DNA of 42,829 nt from an uncultured Bacteroidota bacterium (GCA_937136025.1 CAKZOC010000135.1:1-42829), one strand, 5' to 3'; positions 10,773 to 21,060 are shown, numbered from the stretch's first letter. The notes: generated by a model not told the origin, from the letters alone. Translations and numbers: made by a program.

Positions 10773-11939
10773 ATGGACTTTTTTTCTTCAAATTTTACCC
10801 TTGGAATACTCGGTGGTGGACAGCTGGGGAAAATGTTACTCTACGAAACCCGGAAATGGGACCTGCAAACCCGGGTGCTCGACCCTTCTGCTGAAGCCCC
10901 TGCCCGGATCGCCTCCAATGTCTTTGTCCAGGGAGATCTTATGGATTATCAGACGGTGGTGGATTTTGGAAAAGGACTCGACCTGCTGACCATTGAAATT
11001 GAAAACGTCAATGTTTCTGCTCTTGAAGCCCTGGAGAAAGATGGCGTTACCGTTTATCCCTCCTCAGAAACCCTCAAGATCATCCAGAATAAAGCCCGGC
11101 AAAAATTGTTCTACAGGGACGCCGGGATACCCACGGCTCCATTCAGTCGCTTTGCATACACCAACGAGATTCTGGATAGTATCGAAAACGGCGGTATTTC
11201 ATTTCCTTTCGTTTGGAAAAGCGCCCGGTTTGGCTATGACGGGCAGGGGGTGAAAATTGTACGCACCAAAGAAGACCTGGCCACTCTGGACAATGTGGAG
11301 TGTATTGCCGAGGAACTGATTCCTTTTAAAAATGAACTCGCCGTAATCGTTGCCAGAAATACCGGGGGACAGACGATAACCTACCCCGTAGTCGAAATGG
11401 AATTCCATCCTGAGGCCAATCAGGTAGAATACGTACTCTGCCCCGCCCGAATCCCGGAAGAAGTGCAGCTTCGCGCGCGAGAAGTGGCACTTAAAGTCTC
11501 CGAACAACTCGGCCATGTGGGTTTACTGGCCGTAGAGCTCTTCCAGACGAAAGAGGATGCCATTTTGGTGAATGAAGTCGCCCCAAGACCCCATAACAGT
11601 GGACACTACAGTATTGAAGGGAGCTACACAAACCAGTTCGAACAACACCTCAGAGCCATTCTGGGACTGCCCCTGGGCAAAACGGACAGTAAGGTTTCTG
11701 CGGTAATGGTCAATCTGGTGGGATCTGAGGGATATGAAGGGCAGGTGCACTATCAGGGACTGGAAAAAATCCTGGAACTCCCGGGAGTAACTCCCCATAT
11801 TTACGGCAAAAGGCTCACGCGACCCTTTCGCAAAATGGGGCATGTAACTATAGTCGATCCCAGTATTGACAAGGCCCGGGAACGCGCCCGGGAGGTGAAA
11901 GAAAATATTCAAGTTGTTTCAAAGCAAAAAGTATTATGA
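10773..11939 (+). CDS. purK: 5-(carboxyamino)imidazole ribonucleotide synthase
   Basis: ATP-grasp protein: LGILGGGQLGKMLLYETRKW, NEVAPRPHNSGHYSIE. Confidence 0.96.
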   Translation: MDFFSSNFTLGILGGGQLGKMLLYETRKWDLQTRVLDPSAEAPARIASNVFVQGDLMDYQTVVDFGKGLDLLTIEIENVNVSALEALEKDGVTVYPSSETLKIIQNKARQKLFYRDAGIPTAPFSRFAYTNEILDSIENGGISFPFVWKSARFGYDGQGVKIVRTKEDLATLDNVECIAEELIPFKNELAVIVARNTGGQTITYPVVEMEFHPEANQVEYVLCPARIPEEVQLRAREVALKVSEQLGHVGLLAVELFQTKEDAILVNEVAPRPHNSGHYSIEGSYTNQFEQHLRAILGLPLGKTDSKVSAVMVNLVGSEGYEGQVHYQGLEKILELPGVTPHIYGKRLTRPFRKMGHVTIVDPSIDKARERAREVKENIQVVSKQKVL

Positions 11940-12433
11940 ACAAAGTAGCCGTCGTTATGGGGAGTACCAGTGACCTCCCCGTCATGCAGGAAGCCATTGA
12001 CATCCTGAAGTCTTTTAATATCGAAACCGTTGTCGACATTGTCTCCGCCCACCGGACACCAGACAAGCTGGCCGAATTTGGAAAATCCGCCCATCTCAAA
12101 GGTTTTGCAGTCATTATCGCAGGAGCGGGTGGTGCAGCTCACCTTCCCGGGATGCTGGCGGCCTACTCTCCCCTACCCGTTATTGGAGTGCCCGTAAAAA
12201 GCAGCAACTCTATAGACGGGTGGGACTCGGTCCTTTCCATTCTCCAAATGCCCGGAGGAGTTCCCGTGGCCACCGTAGCCCTCAATGGTGCTAAAAATGC
12301 GGGTATTCTGGCTGCACAAATCTTAGGTTGTCATCAGAAAGAGGTTTTAGCCAGGGTTCAGGAATATAAAAACAACTTAAAGGACAAAGTGACCCAGGGG
12401 GGCAAAGAGGTACAAGCCCGCTTCAATACCTGA
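11936..12433 (+). CDS. purE: 5-(carboxyamino)imidazole ribonucleotide mutase
   Basis: VAVVMGSTSDLPVMQEA, VVDIVSAHRTPDKL, IAGAGGAAHLPGM; overlaps the purK stop by 4 bp. Confidence 0.97.
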   Translation: MNKVAVVMGSTSDLPVMQEAIDILKSFNIETVVDIVSAHRTPDKLAEFGKSAHLKGFAVIIAGAGGAAHLPGMLAAYSPLPVIGVPVKSSNSIDGWDSVLSILQMPGGVPVATVALNGAKNAGILAAQILGCHQKEVLARVQEYKNNLKDKVTQGGKEVQARFNT

Positions 12434-12497
12434 AAGCCCACCCGGGCTATCCGAATTCACCTAATTCTAAAAAACGCTATCAAAATCCTTCTCAACC

Positions 12498-14528
12498 ATG
12501 CGCAATCCGCTCTTGGAACCCTTTGATCTGGCCCCCTTTTCGAAACTCAAAACAGCACATTTTAAACCTGCCTTTGAAGCCGCCCTGGATAAGGCGAGGG
12601 TAGAAATCGATACGATTACGAGCAATCCCGAGCCCCCTAACTTTGAAAATACCATTGCCGCTTTGGACTATGCAGGCTATGAATTAGAAAGGATCGCCAG
12701 TATCTTTTTCAATCTGAATTCGGCCGAAACCAATTCAGAAATCCAGAATCTCGCCCAGGAAATTTCCCCTATGCTGGCTGCCTTTGCCAATGACATTACC
12801 CTTAATGAAGCCCTTTTTAAAAGGGTGCAAAGAGTTTATGAAACTACGGACAATACCGGGCTCAGCGAGGAGGAGCACATGTTGCTCACCAAAAAGTACC
12901 GCAACTTTCAGCGCAATGGCGCCCTTTTATCGGATTCCGCCAAAGAAGAGCTGCGCGCGATCGATAAATCGCTTTCAAAACTCAAACTGACCTTTGGGGA
13001 ACACGTCCTGGCAGAAACCCAAAAATTCAAACTCCACCTTACCGATCCGGCAGATCTTTCGGGGCTCCCGGAGTCCGCCCGGGAAGGAGCCCGATCGCTG
13101 GCGGAGGCTGAAGGTTTAGAAGGATGGCTTTTTACACTGGATTATCCGAGCTACCTGCCCTTTATGAAATATTCCACCCGGCGGGAATTGCGAAAGAAAA
13201 TGGCCATCGCCTTTGGCAGTCGCGCCTTCCATAAAGATACCCTGGATAACCGGGAAGTCCTTAAAGAGATTGCCTCTCTGAGATTCCAGCGCGCCCGCTT
13301 ACTCGGATATGCGAATCACGCTGAATTCGTACTGGAAGAACGCATGGCTAAAACGCCGCAAGCCGTACAGGTCTTTTTGCAGGACCTCCCCGAAAAAGCC
13401 CTTCCTGCAGCGCGGCGGGAAATGGAGGAATTAAAGGATTACGCCCTGAATACCGATGGGGTTACCACCTTTGAAAAGTGGGATAGCAGCTTTTATTCTG
13501 AAAAGCTCAAAAAGGAAACTTTTGATCTGGAGGAGTCGGAGCTCAAACCGTATTTTGAACTCAATAGCGTGCTGGAGGGAATGTTCCGGATCGCAGGAGA
13601 TTTGTTCGGGCTTCATTTTGAAAAGGATCCGTCTATAGAGACTTATCACGAGGAAGTCATTGGGTTCAGGGTTCGCGATGTGGCGGATAACTTTACGGCC
13701 ATTTTCTATGCCGATTTCCATCCGAGGCCGGGCAAGAGGGCCGGTGCCTGGATGACCTCGTACAAACCTCAATTTCGAAGGGAAGGTAAAAACGAAAGGC
13801 CCCATATTTCCATTGTCTGTAATTTTACGCGACCCACTCAAAACACGCCATCACTGCTTACTTTCAATGAAGTAACCACCTTGTTTCACGAGTTCGGACA
13901 CGCCTTGCACGGCATGCTCGCAGACAGCACCTATCCCAGTCTGTCAGGCACTTCGGTATACTGGGATTTTGTGGAGCTCCCCAGTCAGATGATGGAAAAC
14001 TGGTGTTATGAACCCGAGGCTCTGGCTCTTTTTGCCAAACACTACCAAACCGGCGAAGTGATTCCCGAAAAACTCGTAGAGCGCATCCGGGCGAGTGCTA
14101 ATTTTCTGGAAGGGATCGCTACAGTTCGTCAACTGAGTTTCGGGATGCTCGATATGGCCTGGCACAGTGGGGACCCCGCAGCCGTAAGCGATGTAAAAGC
14201 TTTCGAAACAGAGGCTTTCGGAGAAACCCGGCTCCTGCCCGAGCACCCCCAGACCTGCATGAGCACCTCTTTTTCCCATATTTTTCAGGGTGGATATTCC
14301 GCGGGCTACTACAGCTACAAATGGGCCGAAGTGCTGGATGCCGATGCGTTTTCGTATTTCCGGGAAAAAGGGATTTTCAACCGGGAAGTGGCGGATAAGT
14401 TTAAGGAGTATATCCTGTCCAAAGGAGGCACGGAGGACCCCATGGATTTATACATTAAATTCAGGGGGCGTAAACCCGATCCACAAGCCCTGCTGGAACG
14501 GGCCGGTCTGGCCGATACCAAATCGTGA
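12498..14528 (+). CDS. M3 family metallopeptidase (oligopeptidase A / dipeptidyl carboxypeptidase-like)
   Basis: Zinc motif TLFHEFGHALHGML and N-terminal NPLLEPFDLAPFSKLKTAHFKPAFE. Confidence 0.95.
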   Translation: MRNPLLEPFDLAPFSKLKTAHFKPAFEAALDKARVEIDTITSNPEPPNFENTIAALDYAGYELERIASIFFNLNSAETNSEIQNLAQEISPMLAAFANDITLNEALFKRVQRVYETTDNTGLSEEEHMLLTKKYRNFQRNGALLSDSAKEELRAIDKSLSKLKLTFGEHVLAETQKFKLHLTDPADLSGLPESAREGARSLAEAEGLEGWLFTLDYPSYLPFMKYSTRRELRKKMAIAFGSRAFHKDTLDNREVLKEIASLRFQRARLLGYANHAEFVLEERMAKTPQAVQVFLQDLPEKALPAARREMEELKDYALNTDGVTTFEKWDSSFYSEKLKKETFDLEESELKPYFELNSVLEGMFRIAGDLFGLHFEKDPSIETYHEEVIGFRVRDVADNFTAIFYADFHPRPGKRAGAWMTSYKPQFRREGKNERPHISIVCNFTRPTQNTPSLLTFNEVTTLFHEFGHALHGMLADSTYPSLSGTSVYWDFVELPSQMMENWCYEPEALALFAKHYQTGEVIPEKLVERIRASANFLEGIATVRQLSFGMLDMAWHSGDPAAVSDVKAFETEAFGETRLLPEHPQTCMSTSFSHIFQGGYSAGYYSYKWAEVLDADAFSYFREKGIFNREVADKFKEYILSKGGTEDPMDLYIKFRGRKPDPQALLERAGLADTKS

Positions 14529-14557
14529 ACGGTGCTGGAAGAACCGGCCCTGAAACG

Positions 14558-14914
14558 TTATTCCTGCTCAGCAGTCAGGGCATCCCAACCCCCGGTAAGG
14601 TCTACCACCCGGTAACCCAGTGAATCCAGTACATGAGCTGCCATAGCGCTGCGGCCACCTTTTTTGCAATAGAGGTATACCTTTCCTCCTTTGGGAATAG
14701 TATCCCAGGACGCCATAAAATCATCCGACATCCAGTCGATATTCACCGCACCTTCAAAATGTCCTTCTGCAAATTCTCCGGGGGTGCGGACATCTATCAA
14801 AAGATCTTTCGCACCAAGCGCGTCGTTTGAAAAATCGGTGATGGGCATTTGGCGTTTCTGCTCACAGGAAAAAAGAAGCAGTGCCAGTACGAAAAGGGAT
14901 AGTATTTTTTTCAC
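14558..14914 (-). CDS. Rhodanese-like domain lipoprotein
   Basis: Lipobox LLLFSC; rhodanese LLIDVRTPGEFAEGH and active-site loop YCKKGGRSA. Confidence 0.92.
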   Translation of the reverse strand: MKKILSLFVLALLLFSCEQKRQMPITDFSNDALGAKDLLIDVRTPGEFAEGHFEGAVNIDWMSDDFMASWDTIPKGGKVYLYCKKGGRSAMAAHVLDSLGYRVVDLTGGWDALTAEQE

Positions 14915-14976
14915 AACATCTGGTGTTAGAGCCCTAAAGATAAATCTATTCTTGAAAATTCCTTTACTTTACGGGT

Positions 14977-15552
14977 GTGGATTCAGAAGGCAGACAAACG
15001 ATATTAAATCCGGAAGCCTGGGTAGATCGCTACGCGGACTACCTGTATAACTACGCGATTTCCAGGGTGGGAGATGAAAATATCGCGAAGGACATTCTTC
15101 AGGATACCTTCGTCGCTGCCCTGCAGGCCTCAAAAAGTTTTAAGGGAAATGCGGCCGAAAGGACCTGGCTGGTGGCCATCCTCAAGCACAAAATCATCGA
15201 CCACTACCGGAGATCCAACAGCCAGAAGGCCAAAGCTGAGGTGCCTTTGAGTTCGGAATTTGATTTCAGTGGTGAGGGGAACCCGCTTCAAAGGCAAATT
15301 GCAGATCCGGAGAGTATCCGGGAAAATGACTCCATCGAAAATTCAGAGCTGGGTGTGGCCATTCAGAATTGCCTTTCCCAAATACCCCAAAATCACGCCA
15401 GGGCTTTTTCTTTGAAAACCATAGAGCACTGGACAACAGAAGATATTTGTAAAGAATTGAATATTTCACCGTCTAATCTGTGGGTGATGGTTCACAGAGC
15501 GCGAACCGCTCTGATGGAATGCCTCAATACACAGTGGTTTAAAAATAATTGA
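14977..15552 (+). CDS. ECF-type RNA polymerase sigma factor (GTG start)
   Basis: YLYNYAISRVGDENIAKDILQDTFVAAL, LKHKIIDHYRR, C-terminal ELNISPSNLWVMVHRARTAL. Confidence 0.93.
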   Translation: MDSEGRQTILNPEAWVDRYADYLYNYAISRVGDENIAKDILQDTFVAALQASKSFKGNAAERTWLVAILKHKIIDHYRRSNSQKAKAEVPLSSEFDFSGEGNPLQRQIADPESIRENDSIENSELGVAIQNCLSQIPQNHARAFSLKTIEHWTTEDICKELNISPSNLWVMVHRARTALMECLNTQWFKNN

Positions 15553-15553
15553 G

Positions 15554-15793
15554 ATGATTTCATGTGACGAAGCCGCAGTAATTTGCAGCAAAACACAGTA
15601 CCGTGAAGCGGGTTTGTGGGAGGGGTTGCAACTTAGGATGCACCTGCTTATTTGTAAATCCTGTGCTTCTTTCTCCAGGAATAATAAGCAACTCTCCAAC
15701 CTCTGTGATCAGGCCGTTATTAAAACGCTCACCACAGAGGAGAAATCCAGGTTAAAAGAGCGCCTTCAATCCAGCCCTTCCAAAGATGCTTAA
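15554..15793 (+). CDS. Small zinc-finger (ZAS-like) putative anti-sigma factor, no transmembrane segment
   Basis: 79 aa directly after the ECF sigma gene; HXXXCXXC motif (HLLICKSC). Confidence 0.7.
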   Translation: MISCDEAAVICSKTQYREAGLWEGLQLRMHLLICKSCASFSRNNKQLSNLCDQAVIKTLTTEEKSRLKERLQSSPSKDA

Positions 15794-16593
15794 TGCTGGA
15801 ACAACAGCAGGAGTCCCAGGGCAGCCAGGGGAATCCCCTCTACCCAGAATGCCGCGTAATACCTGTGCTGCTTTTCAGTAGCAAAGGTTATGGAAAGTCC
15901 CATCAGCACGGCCACGATGATCTTCACCTCGTACTCTCCCACGGCAGGGGCATCTTTCATCCCCGTAGCCAGTGCAAATAAAACGGCGATCCCCCAGGCG
16001 ATATATCGGGTAGCCCGCAGGCCAAACCGCTGCGGTATAGATTTCATTTGGGGCGGATCAGACTTCATATCGCGAATTTCAAAGGGAAGCATCAAGAGGA
16101 AAACCCATACTACACGCTGAAAACTTTCGACCCCTGCATCCCAGCTTTTCAGATCTTCCAGACCCCAAAGGGGTGCCCAAACACTGAGAATAGTCCAAAC
16201 CAGGGCAACCAGCATCACCTTGAGTAAGCCATAACTCCTCAGGTTTACGCCACCGGGTTTCAATGGCACGGCATAAAGGGCCGTAATAAATCCGGCCATG
16301 AGAAAAAGCAACCAGACACCCGGGGGAAGTTGTATCAGAAAATAACAGCCCATCCCAAGGCTCAACGCACTCAGGACCATGACAAATCGCCGTTCCCGGG
16401 CCACTAAGCCCCAGTACTTTCCGGATTCCAGACCATATTTAATCGTGTTATACCCCGCTATGCTCCCAAAAAACAAGGCCAGGTAATACGCTGCAGATAC
16501 CTCAGAATCAAAAACGGCACTGGTAAACCCAACAAGGGCAATGAGGCATAGGGAGACGTGTATACTCGCCCTGACATACCACTGAAAAACCAT
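15790..16593 (-). CDS. Multipass membrane protein, UbiA-prenyltransferase-like
   Basis: Highly hydrophobic multi-TM protein with LPFEIRDMKSDPPQMKSIPQRFG resembling the second UbiA Asp motif. The ORF-track GTG start at 16608 lies almost on a -7 element, so the internal ATG at 16593 is preferred. Confidence 0.65.
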   Translation of the reverse strand: MVFQWYVRASIHVSLCLIALVGFTSAVFDSEVSAAYYLALFFGSIAGYNTIKYGLESGKYWGLVARERRFVMVLSALSLGMGCYFLIQLPPGVWLLFLMAGFITALYAVPLKPGGVNLRSYGLLKVMLVALVWTILSVWAPLWGLEDLKSWDAGVESFQRVVWVFLLMLPFEIRDMKSDPPQMKSIPQRFGLRATRYIAWGIAVLFALATGMKDAPAVGEYEVKIIVAVLMGLSITFATEKQHRYYAAFWVEGIPLAALGLLLLFQH

Positions 16594-16612
16594 CCGGAAC
16601 AGCTGCACCTGA

Positions 16613-16620
16613 CAAAGGTA
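16613..16620 (-). promoter_or_regulatory. Bacteroidota-type -7 element (TACCTTTG on minus strand) for the UbiA-like gene
   Basis: CAAAGGTA on the plus strand equals TACCTTTG on the minus strand. Confidence 0.4.
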
Positions 16621-16707
16621 GCCAAAGTGTTAATAAGCCCTTGAAATCGTTAAAAAGTTTCAGGTTTTGGTCCTGGGAAAAAAGGAAAGGAATCCGAGAA
16701 TAATAGT

Positions 16708-16715
16708 TAATTTTG
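16708..16715 (+). promoter_or_regulatory. Bacteroidota-type -7 element upstream of gcvP
   Basis: TAATTTTG, 29 bp 5' of the ATG at 16745. Confidence 0.5.
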
Positions 16716-16744
16716 TCAAGTTAAAAAGCGCAACGCACACGGCT

Positions 16745-19600
16745 ATGAAAACAGATCAGTTTGCTTCAAGACACCTGGGTATTCGAACGCGGGATCTCCC
16801 CCTTATGCTGGACACCATCGGTGTGGACAGTCTGGACACCCTTATAAACGAAACGGTACCGGATGACATTCGCCTGAATGCTCCCATGAACCTGGAGGCG
16901 CCTATGAGCGAATTTGAGTTTTTAGAGCACATCCGGGAGATGGCCGCTGAAAACCAAATTTTTAAAACCTATATCGGTCTGGGATACCACCCGTGCATCA
17001 CCCCTTCGGTGATCAAAAGGAACATCCTGGAAAATCCGGGATGGTACACTGCTTACACCCCCTATCAGGCTGAAATAGCCCAGGGAAGGCTCGAAGCGCT
17101 GATCAACTTCCAAACCATGGTAAGCGACCTGACGGGGATGGATCTCGCCAACGCTTCCCTGCTCGATGAGAGTACGGCCGCGGCAGAGGCTATGACGATG
17201 TTGTTCGACCTGAGAAGCAGGGATCAGAAAAAGAGGGAATGCCTGAGGTTTTTTGTAGATCAGAGCGTTTTACCCCAAAATCTCGCCCTGTTGGAAACGC
17301 GTTCGGCCCCTCTGAATATTGAACTGGTCACCGGCACTCCGGATACCGCAGAGTTGGACGACTCCTATTTTGGAGCCCTCTTGCAATACCCGGGGGCAGA
17401 TGGGGCCATTGTCAATCATCAGGCCTTTATTGAAAAAGCACACAGCCTCGACATGAAAGTAACGATTGCTGCCGATCTTTTGAGCTTGTGCCTGCTCGTG
17501 CCCCCCGGGGCTATTGGGGCAGATGTTGTGGTGGGAACCACCCAACGTTTTGGGATCCCCCTGGGTTACGGAGGACCTCACGCCGCATATTTTGCCACCC
17601 GGGAAGATTACAAACGACATATCCCGGGTAGGATTATCGGTATCAGTAAGGATATGGATGGGAAGCCCGCCATGCGGATGGCACTTCAGACCCGGGAACA
17701 GCATATTAAAAGGGATAAAGCTACCTCCAATATTTGCACGGCCCAGGTTTTGCTGGCAGTAATGGCAGGGGCATACGGCGTCTATCACGGGCCGGAAGGT
17801 CTGAAGGAAATAGCTAACCGTATCCATGTGGCGACTACTACTTTGGCCGAAGGCCTGGAAGCCCTGGGTATTTCTCTCAGACACGATTTTTATTTCGACA
17901 CCCTCAGCCTGGAATTTCCATCCGAAAAAGTGCGTTCCCTGGCAGAGCAGGCGGAGATAAATTTCTTTTACAGAAGTGAAAACGAAATTCTGATTTCCCT
18001 GAACGAAACCACCAGCCTTTCGGATGTCTCTGACATTCTGAAGATCTTTGAAAGCGCATTGGGCAAAAAGGGAATCTCCCTGACCCGGTGGAGCGAAAAA
18101 ACAGCGCTCCCAGCAGAATTAAGACGAACCACCGGCTTTATGGAGCAGGAGGTTTTTAACCGCTACCATTCTGAAACCGAATTGATGCGGTACCTCAAAA
18201 AACTCGAGCGCAAAGACCTGGCCCTTAACCATTCGATGATTTCCCTGGGCTCGTGTACCATGAAATTAAATGCGGCTTCTGAAATGCTGCCCCTCAGCAT
18301 GGCAGAATGGAGCAACATTCACCCGTTTGTTCCGGTGGAACAGGCCGGCGGTTATCACAAAATGCTTCGCGCCCTCGAGGACTACCTCACTGAAATTACC
18401 GGTTTTGCGGCCACTTCCCTTCAACCCAATTCGGGAGCACAGGGGGAGTACTCCGGCTTAATGCTGATTCGCGCTTATCACGAGTCCCGGGGGGAAGGAC
18501 ACAGAAATATCTGCATTATTCCGGCTTCAGCACACGGCACGAATCCCGCATCGGCGGTCATGGCCGGAATGAAAGTGGTGGTGACCAAAACGGACGAAAA
18601 AGGAAACATCGACCTTGCGGACCTGGAGGAAAAAGTAGAGGTCCACAGCGCAAATCTCGCGGCTTTGATGGTGACATATCCCTCCACGCACGGAGTATTT
18701 GAGTCGGCCATCCGTAAGATTACCGCTCTGATTCACAAGCACGGGGGACAAGTCTATATGGACGGAGCCAATATGAATGCTCAGGTTGGACTGACCAACC
18801 CGGCCATCATTGGTGCGGATGTATGTCATCTGAACCTCCATAAGACTTTCGCCATACCCCACGGCGGTGGAGGCCCCGGGGTTGGCCCGATCTGTGTAGC
18901 GCCTCAGCTGGTGGAATTCCTCCCTGGAAATCCAGTGATCCAAACCGGGGGGGCAAATGCCATCCCTGCGATCTCTGCGGCGCCCTGGGGTAGTGCCCTG
19001 GTGTGTCTGATATCCTATGGCTATATCCGAATGCTCGGAGCTGAAGGACTGACGAATGCCACGCGGATTGCCATCCTCAACGCGAATTATATCGCCGGGC
19101 GACTCAAAGGCGCCTACCCGATTCTCTACACAGGTGAAAAGGGACGGGCCGCACATGAGATGATCATCGATTGTCGTCCGTTTAAAAAACACGGGGTTGA
19201 AGTTACCGATATCGCCAAAAGACTTATCGATTACGGGTTTCACGCGCCTACGGTCTCTTTCCCAGTGGCCGGCACGATGATGATTGAACCTACAGAAAGT
19301 GAAAATCTGGAAGAGTTGGATCGTTTCTGCGAGGCCTTGTTGTCTATTCGGGCGGAGATTGAAGTCTCTGAAGAGAACACCCCCAATATGGTTCTTAAAA
19401 ATGCACCCCATACCCTGGACATGGTCACTGCGGATACCTGGGAATATCCCTACAGCCGAAAGCAAGCTGCCTTTCCGTTGCCCTATGTAGGTGAGAACAA
19501 GTTCTGGCCATCGGTGCGCAGGGTCGATGACGCTTACGGCGACCGAAATTTGATATGCAGCTGCGAGCCTATAGAGGCATACGCGGAGCTCGAACACTGA
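16745..19600 (+). CDS. gcvP: Glycine dehydrogenase (aminomethyl-transferring), P protein
   Basis: FASRHLGIRTRDLPLMLDTIG, YTPYQAEIAQGRLEALINFQTMVSDLTGM, CHLNLHKTFAIPHGGGGPGVGPI. Start moved from 16667 to ATG 16745, downstream of the -7 element. Confidence 0.97.
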   Translation: MKTDQFASRHLGIRTRDLPLMLDTIGVDSLDTLINETVPDDIRLNAPMNLEAPMSEFEFLEHIREMAAENQIFKTYIGLGYHPCITPSVIKRNILENPGWYTAYTPYQAEIAQGRLEALINFQTMVSDLTGMDLANASLLDESTAAAEAMTMLFDLRSRDQKKRECLRFFVDQSVLPQNLALLETRSAPLNIELVTGTPDTAELDDSYFGALLQYPGADGAIVNHQAFIEKAHSLDMKVTIAADLLSLCLLVPPGAIGADVVVGTTQRFGIPLGYGGPHAAYFATREDYKRHIPGRIIGISKDMDGKPAMRMALQTREQHIKRDKATSNICTAQVLLAVMAGAYGVYHGPEGLKEIANRIHVATTTLAEGLEALGISLRHDFYFDTLSLEFPSEKVRSLAEQAEINFFYRSENEILISLNETTSLSDVSDILKIFESALGKKGISLTRWSEKTALPAELRRTTGFMEQEVFNRYHSETELMRYLKKLERKDLALNHSMISLGSCTMKLNAASEMLPLSMAEWSNIHPFVPVEQAGGYHKMLRALEDYLTEITGFAATSLQPNSGAQGEYSGLMLIRAYHESRGEGHRNICIIPASAHGTNPASAVMAGMKVVVTKTDEKGNIDLADLEEKVEVHSANLAALMVTYPSTHGVFESAIRKITALIHKHGGQVYMDGANMNAQVGLTNPAIIGADVCHLNLHKTFAIPHGGGGPGVGPICVAPQLVEFLPGNPVIQTGGANAIPAISAAPWGSALVCLISYGYIRMLGAEGLTNATRIAILNANYIAGRLKGAYPILYTGEKGRAAHEMIIDCRPFKKHGVEVTDIAKRLIDYGFHAPTVSFPVAGTMMIEPTESENLEELDRFCEALLSIRAEIEVSEENTPNMVLKNAPHTLDMVTADTWEYPYSRKQAAFPLPYVGENKFWPSVRRVDDAYGDRNLICSCEPIEAYAELEH

Positions 19601-19604
19601 ATCT

Positions 19605-19630
19605 AAGGCCTGTATAAACAGGCCTTTTAA
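19605..19630 (+). terminator. Rho-independent terminator after gcvP
   Basis: AAGGCCTGT-ATAA-ACAGGCCTTTTAA perfect hairpin with a short T run. Confidence 0.75.
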
Positions 19631-19640
19631 ATGCTAATAA

Positions 19641-20183
19641 ATGTACGCTCACTACCCGGAGAAGCGCTATCGCAATACCCTGGAATTCCTGAAAAAACAC
19701 ATCGATACCGATGAGCGCATTCTGGATTTAGGGGTTCCGAATCCTTTTTCAGAAATCATGACTGAAGAAGGCTATACCGTCCTGAATACCGGGGGAGAAG
19801 ATCTGGATCTGGAACTGGATCCAATTCGAAAAACCGATGCGACCGTCGTTACCGCTTTTGAGATTCTCGAACATCTGGTTGCCCCTTTCAATGTGCTGAG
19901 GGAGATCCCTTCCAACAAAATTCTGGCGAGTATCCCCCTGAGGTTGTGGTTCGCTTCTGCATATCGCTCCAAAACAGATCCCTGGGACCGTCATTTCCAC
20001 GAGTTTGAAGACTGGCAATTTGACTGGCTTTTGGAGAAAGCGGGATGGGAAATTAAGGACCGTTTACAGTGGACGCATCCCGTTGGAAAAGTTGGCTTTA
20101 GACCCCTTTTGAGAAGATTTACGCCCCGGTATTATCTGATCTATGCGGAGCGCCCCCAACCTGTAGATTCCACCTCCCGATAA
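19641..20183 (+). CDS. Methyltransferase domain protein (SAM-dependent, class I-like)
   Basis: ERILDLGVPNPFSEIM..., TDATVVTAFEILEHLVAPFNVLREI. Confidence 0.8.
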   Translation: MYAHYPEKRYRNTLEFLKKHIDTDERILDLGVPNPFSEIMTEEGYTVLNTGGEDLDLELDPIRKTDATVVTAFEILEHLVAPFNVLREIPSNKILASIPLRLWFASAYRSKTDPWDRHFHEFEDWQFDWLLEKAGWEIKDRLQWTHPVGKVGFRPLLRRFTPRYYLIYAERPQPVDSTSR

Positions 20184-20196
20184 TCAAAGAATATTC

Positions 20197-21060
20197 ATGA
20201 AAGAGGACGCGGACAGAATACTGATCGTTATGCCCGCCCACAACGAAGAGGCGCACATCATTCAGTGCCTGGAGTCTTTTGCAAATCAGACCCGAATCCC
20301 GGATGAGCTCCGGGTCGTAAATGACAATAGTTCAGACCAAACGGGTGCTCTGGTCGCAGAGTTTGCTAAAAACAATCCCTGGATCAAACTTATAAACCGC
20401 ATTTCCTCCGAGGAGCACCTCCCCGGGGCTAAAGTCGTACAGGCTTTTCGTGAAGGACTCGGAACAGATTGGAGCTCCTTTGATTTTATTGGCAAATTCG
20501 ATGCAGACATCCTGCTCCCCCCGGACTATTTTGAAAAAATACAGGATACTTTCCTTAAAAATCCGAAGACCGGGGTCTGTTCCGGCCTCCTCTATATCGA
20601 GAAGGCGGGGCAATGGATCTATGAAGCCATCTCGAACACAGAACATGTCAGGGGTCCGGTCAAACTGTATTCCAAAGCTTGCTTTTTGAGTATTGGGGGC
20701 CTGCGCCCTTTTATAGGATGGGATACGGCCGATGTGCTTTTGGCCCGGTACCGGGGCTTTGAGGTCCGAACGCTCCCCAGTCTTAAAGTGAAACACCTCC
20801 GGCCCACAGGAAGCGGATATTCCACACAAAATGCGGAATTTCAGGGTAAGGCCTTCTATCACCTGAACTACGGCTGGCTCCTGAGCCTGATTGCCGCCGG
20901 TAAAATGGGGATGCAAAGAAGGAAAAGCACTTTGCCCTGGTACGCCATGAAGGCATATCTTCAGGCCTATATAGCCAAGGCTCCCAGAATGCTCGATACA
21001 GCAGAAGGCAAGTTTGTGCGCCGGTGGCGCTGGAAACAAATACTGGGGCGCTTACTCTAG
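20197..21060 (+). CDS. Glycosyltransferase family 2 protein
   Basis: ILIVMPAHNEEAHIIQCLESFANQTRIPDELRVVNDNSSDQT and FIGKFDADILLPPDYFE. Confidence 0.92.
   Translation: MKEDADRILIVMPAHNEEAHIIQCLESFANQTRIPDELRVVNDNSSDQTGALVAEFAKNNPWIKLINRISSEEHLPGAKVVQAFREGLGTDWSSFDFIGKFDADILLPPDYFEKIQDTFLKNPKTGVCSGLLYIEKAGQWIYEAISNTEHVRGPVKLYSKACFLSIGGLRPFIGWDTADVLLARYRGFEVRTLPSLKVKHLRPTGSGYSTQNAEFQGKAFYHLNYGWLLSLIAAGKMGMQRRKSTLPWYAMKAYLQAYIAKAPRMLDTAEGKFVRRWRWKQILGRLL

Noticed and set aside
18527-19597. 356-aa minus-strand ORF
   Set aside because: Antisense to gcvP, whose reading is unambiguous; the long open frame is a codon-usage shadow.
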